From: Caldithrix sp. RBG_13_44_9
GTDB taxonomy: Bacteria; Calditrichota; Calditrichia; RBG-13-44-9
Reading direction: 5' to 3'
Assembly: GCA_001771055.1 (NCBI GenBank)
Contig: MESS01000147.1
Coordinates: forward strand, 7,185-16,784
Length of the DNA: 9,600 nt
Shown here: piece by piece, positions 6,329-9,600 of the stretch
How positions within the stretch are numbered: the stretch's first letter is position 1
Layout of the letters: each line of letters starts with the position of its first letter
Notes under the pieces: generated by a model
What the model saw: only the letters and a program-made list of their open reading frames with translations
The model's database searches: none
Told to the model about the DNA's origin: nothing
Program-made: the position numbers and the translations under genes

Positions 6329-7459
6329 ATGTTGAAAAAATTTGGTTCTTTAATGGTAATACTAATGGTTTGCTTTTGGATACCCGGTTGCAATCAATCT
6401 GACAGCAGCGGCAGCGATGACACTGAGAAAATCCCGGTGGAAGTTTCCACTATTAAGTTGGGGGAAGTCGTACAATCAATCAAATATAGTGGTGATATTA
6501 CTGCTGAATTTGAAGTAAAAGTTTTTTCGAAAATACCGGACCGCATCGAGAAGTATTTTGTTGATGAAGGCGAAACAGTGCGCAAAGGCGACCCCATTGC
6601 CCGGGTTGTTGCTACTACCATTGAGCAAGGGGTGAAACAGAATGAGGCTATGCTGATTTCTGTCAAAGCCCAGGAAAGTAATCTGGCAATAGAGTTTGAA
6701 CGGGCGCAGCGATTGAATCAGCAAAATGCCTTGAGTAAACAGCAGTTTGAAGCTGTGAAAACCCAGTATGAGTCCATCCAGGCTCAGGTACAACAGGCCG
6801 AAGCCGCCCTGCTGAGCATGAAAAGCCAGCTGAACGATGCTACGGTGACAGCTCCGATTTCCGGAATCATCGGTAAAAGATATTATGAAATGGGTGACAT
6901 GGCTAATCCAGCCGTGCCGCTGGTAATGATTGTCAAGATGGAACGGGTAAAAATAGAATTCAATGCCACTGAAGAAGATCTGGGTAAACTGACCGTGGGT
7001 CAGGTTGCTAAGGTGAAGGTAAAAGCATTTCCTGATCAGATTTTTGAAGGAAAAGTGTACAAGATCAGTCCCATTCTTGATCCTACCACCCGGATGGCTG
7101 AGGTTGAAGTGCTGGTGGACAACAAAAATGGAATACTGAAACCTGGAATGTATGCCGAAGTAGAAGTGATTACTGGAATTATCGCTGACGTAATGGTTGT
7201 TCCCCGCTATGCCGTTATTGAAAGTACTACCATGGAAAAAGTGAATCAAATAGATCAGGTAGTGAAAAATTACTATGTGTTTGTTGTGGACAGCAACCAG
7301 GCGCTGCAGAAGAAACTTGACGTCCGCTATGTGAATCATAATTGGCTGGCAGTAAATTCTGGAATATCGGTAGGTGATAAGCTGGTGGTCGCCGGGCAAA
7401 ATAATCTGCGGGATGGCGCGGTGGTCACTATTACCAAAGAAGAAGGAAAGATACAATGA
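6329..7459 (+). CDS. RND efflux periplasmic adaptor lipoprotein (HlyD/MFP family)
   Basis: This 376-aa membrane fusion protein bridges the inner-membrane RND pump and the outer-membrane channel. A lipoprotein signal ends in IPGC, with Cys21 as the acylated residue, followed by a Ser/Asp/Gly-rich linker. Domains follow the family order: first lipoyl half with VDEGETVRKGDPIARV (78-93), an alpha-helical hairpin of about 98-168 that should dock to the channel, the second lipoyl half TVTAPISGIIGKRYYEMGD (172-190), a beta-barrel (about 205-280, with GILKPGMYAEVEV at its end) and a membrane-proximal domain to about 370. AAAGGAG at 6316-6321 (7 nt before the ATG) is a strong ribosome site. The stop overlaps the start of the pump gene (ATGA), which implies translational coupling. 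The lipobox proline at -2 is slightly unusual but the cysteine context is otherwise good. Confidence 0.94.
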   Translation: MLKKFGSLMVILMVCFWIPGCNQSDSSGSDDTEKIPVEVSTIKLGEVVQSIKYSGDITAEFEVKVFSKIPDRIEKYFVDEGETVRKGDPIARVVATTIEQGVKQNEAMLISVKAQESNLAIEFERAQRLNQQNALSKQQFEAVKTQYESIQAQVQQAEAALLSMKSQLNDATVTAPISGIIGKRYYEMGDMANPAVPLVMIVKMERVKIEFNATEEDLGKLTVGQVAKVKVKAFPDQIFEGKVYKISPILDPTTRMAEVEVLVDNKNGILKPGMYAEVEVITGIIADVMVVPRYAVIESTTMEKVNQIDQVVKNYYVFVVDSNQALQKKLDVRYVNHNWLAVNSGISVGDKLVVAGQNNLRDGAVVTITKEEGKIQ

Positions 7460-9600
7460 AAATTACCAATCTGGCGATAAAACGCGGTGTCACTTTTTTT
7501 ATGATTTACCTGATAGCGATAGGGTTTGGGCTTTATTCTCTATCACAATTAAATGTGGATCTCTATCCCAAACTTGAATTTCCGGTTCTGGCTATTATTA
7601 CCCAGTACACCGGGGTGGGGCCGTTTGATATTGAAACTGTTATTTCCCGCCCTATCGAGGAAGCAGTATCATCAGTGGAAAACGTGAAGAAGGTGAGTTC
7701 TATCTCTACTCAGGGCCTTTCTTTGGTAACCCTGGAATTTGAGTGGGGAACAGATATGAATCAGGCCGAGATTGATGTGCGCAATAATCTGGAGTACATC
7801 CGTGACGTCATGCCGGCAGACATCAGCCAACCCATGGTTTTTGCCTTCGATCCTTCCAGCCAGCCTGTTCTTTATTTGGCGGTGACCTCCGAAATCCATG
7901 GGCAGGCGGAATTGCGACGGATATCGGAACGTGATATTGAGCCGCGAATGGAACGTATCCCTGGAGTAGCTTCTGCCTTTACGACTGGTGGTATGCGCCG
8001 TGAAATTAAAGTATTGGCCGATCCAGGTCGGATGCGCGCTCATAATATCTCCATAGATCAGTTGGTGACTGCACTACAGGCCAACAACCTGCAACTGCCG
8101 TCCGGCTGGGTGGATAATGAACGGCAGGAATTTACCCTGCAGACCGCCGGTGAATATAGCAGTATTGAGCAGATTGAGAATACTAATATCGCATTTGGCG
8201 GTCAGCCTCTGGTGCACATCAAGGATGTAGCCACGGTAGTTGATGGTTTTACCGAACAACGTCAGAAAGTCTGGAACAATAATAAGCCATCAGTGATGTT
8301 AATGGTGATGAAACAATCCGACGCTAATACAGCTACAGTTTGTCACGAAGTCCTCGGTCAGATCAGTCGCATAGAGTCAGAGCTGCCACGCGGGGTAACT
8401 ATAAATACAGTGATCGATTTTTCTGTTTTTATAAAACGGTCAATGTCTAATTTAGGCAGTTCTGCTATTCAGGCTATCCTGTTGACTTTTTTGGTTTTAT
8501 TGTTTTTTCTGAGAAATATTCGCAGCTCTCTGATTGTGGCGGTTTCTATCCCGGTATCAATGTTTGTAACCTTTGCAGTTATGGATCAGGCTGGTCTTAC
8601 CTTAAACATCATTTCCATGGCTGGTCTGGCTTTGTCAGTGGGAATGCTGGTAGATAACTCGATTGTGGTGGTGGAGAGTATCTTCCGTTACCGGCAAGAT
8701 GGAGAAGAAATGCGGACGGCTTCTGCTAATGGTACTACTGAAGTGTCTATGGCAATTACCGCCTCCACCCTGACCACCCTGGCAGTATTCGTACCGGTAT
8801 TATTTGTACCTGGACTTGCCGGTGAACTGTTCAATGATATGGTAGTGACCATTGTGATCTCTTTAGCGGTTTCACTGTTAGTAGCTATCTCCCTGGTTCC
8901 GCTGCTTACTTCCCGCTTCTTGAAATTCGAGCAGCAGCTTCATCATCAAAATATTTTTACCAGTCTCTCGAACCGGGTAGGGATTTGGTTGGACCAGCTC
9001 CATGAAAAGTATGCTCTGGTTTTGAATTGGGCTCTAAATCATCGAAAAACAGTGATTTGGTCTTCTGTAGCATCATTTATTCTGTCAGTAATAGTTGTTT
9101 CCCTGCTCGGTGGAGAATTTATACCTGAGAATGATATGGGATTTATCGCCATCACCGTAGACCGCAGTCCTGGTATCAGTATGGATGAAATGGAAAAAAG
9201 CATGCATGATCTGAATCAGATCATCGTAGACAAAGTGCCGGAATTGGAGATGGTTTATTCTAACTTTGGTCAGGGCGAAGGCATCATGGCTTTCTTCTCA
9301 ACTCGTGCCTCCAGCGAAGGGGATGTCACGATAAGGCTGAAGAATTTAAGTGAGCGGGATCGCAGCATTTTTGAGATCAGAGACCAATTAAGGGAGGAGT
9401 TTAAGAAGCTTCCGGATGTTGATGCCAACTTTGCCGACCGCGGTGAGCAGGCCATAATGGGCGGGGGAGCGGATATCATGGTTGAAATTTTTGGACATGA
9501 TCTGCAGATTGGAGAAGCGCTGGCTCAACAGATTCTGGAAAAGGTCGAGAAAATAGCGGGAGTGGCGGATGTAGAAGCCAGTTTTAAAGAAGCCGCCCCT
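7456..9600 (+). CDS. RND-family inner-membrane efflux transporter, 3' end outside window
   Basis: An open frame of 715 codons runs to the window edge; AcrB-like proteins are about 1000-1050 aa, so about 300 residues are missing. It is the proton-driven pump of the operon. TM1 is about residues 10-30, followed by the large periplasmic porter loop with LNVDLYPKLEFPVL and SRPIEEAVSSVENVKKVSS. TM2-TM6 lie at about 335-352, 358-376, 383-404, 432-452 and 462-485, and TM7 at about 532-551, followed by the second periplasmic loop (GGEFIPENDMGF). TM4 carries GMLVDNSIVVVES: Asp400 corresponds to AcrB Asp407, but the AcrB Asp408 position is Asn401. The single copy of this layout fits the HAE-type family, not the heavy-metal CusA type, which normally has a methionine pathway and different TM4 motif. 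Start: ATG overlaps the adaptor stop, with AGAAGGA at 7441-7447, 8 nt upstream. The substrate is unknown. Confidence 0.95.
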   Translation, partial: MKITNLAIKRGVTFFMIYLIAIGFGLYSLSQLNVDLYPKLEFPVLAIITQYTGVGPFDIETVISRPIEEAVSSVENVKKVSSISTQGLSLVTLEFEWGTDMNQAEIDVRNNLEYIRDVMPADISQPMVFAFDPSSQPVLYLAVTSEIHGQAELRRISERDIEPRMERIPGVASAFTTGGMRREIKVLADPGRMRAHNISIDQLVTALQANNLQLPSGWVDNERQEFTLQTAGEYSSIEQIENTNIAFGGQPLVHIKDVATVVDGFTEQRQKVWNNNKPSVMLMVMKQSDANTATVCHEVLGQISRIESELPRGVTINTVIDFSVFIKRSMSNLGSSAIQAILLTFLVLLFFLRNIRSSLIVAVSIPVSMFVTFAVMDQAGLTLNIISMAGLALSVGMLVDNSIVVVESIFRYRQDGEEMRTASANGTTEVSMAITASTLTTLAVFVPVLFVPGLAGELFNDMVVTIVISLAVSLLVAISLVPLLTSRFLKFEQQLHHQNIFTSLSNRVGIWLDQLHEKYALVLNWALNHRKTVIWSSVASFILSVIVVSLLGGEFIPENDMGFIAITVDRSPGISMDEMEKSMHDLNQIIVDKVPELEMVYSNFGQGEGIMAFFSTRASSEGDVTIRLKNLSERDRSIFEIRDQLREEFKKLPDVDANFADRGEQAIMGGGADIMVEIFGHDLQIGEALAQQILEKVEKIAGVADVEASFKEAAP

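Noticed and set aside
6476..7456. 326-aa open frame on the minus strand opposite the adaptor gene
   Set aside because: Its translation is rich in His, Phe, Ile and Asn with no recognisable domain, and the plus strand encodes a clear adaptor protein across the whole length. It is a shadow frame.
1..9600. CRISPR array, tRNA, rRNA, insertion sequence or toxin-antitoxin pair
   Set aside because: No regularly spaced repeats, cloverleaf-like sequence, transposase or small paired genes are visible in the window.

Overview
The window is an ordinary-looking stretch of a Gram-negative chromosome at roughly 45% GC, with AT-rich spacers. The Gram-negative assignment rests on a complete outer-membrane channel, a lipoprotein periplasmic adaptor and an RND inner-membrane pump. 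I cannot name the taxon. Fe-S protein style, weak promoter signals and degenerate intergenic repeats would fit an FCB-group or candidate-phylum bacterium, but that is a guess.

Left part (1-2026): a complete minus-strand DEAD-box RNA helicase with a C-terminal DbpA-type RNA-binding domain. It is followed by a 430-bp AT-rich divergent spacer holding two short inverted repeats and no convincing promoter. Middle (2027-4242): two plus-strand genes. One is an uncharacterised 194-aa protein with an N-terminal APP motif. The other is a 278-aa cysteine-rich protein ending in a 2[4Fe-4S] ferredoxin module; its leader contains a perfect C(UUCG)G hairpin. A 629-bp spacer follows, with a degenerate inverted repeat and then two copies of a TetR-type operator.

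Right part (4243-9600): a compact four-gene efflux operon on the plus strand, in the order TetR/AcrR repressor, TolC-like outer-membrane channel, RND periplasmic adaptor lipoprotein, and RND inner-membrane transporter (cut by the window edge at codon 715). Gaps are 27 and 49 bp, and the last junction is an ATGA overlap. The likely scheme is that the repressor binds the two operators in front of its own gene and controls the whole set. The transporter, adaptor and channel would then form one tripartite drug or metabolite efflux machine, with induction when a ligand binds the repressor.

I do not see a previously undescribed system here. The points worth a second look are the paired operators about 197 bp apart, the Asp-Asn in place of Asp-Asp in the pump's TM4 proton-relay motif, the cysteine-rich domain joined to the ferredoxin module, the leader hairpin, and the degenerate repeat.
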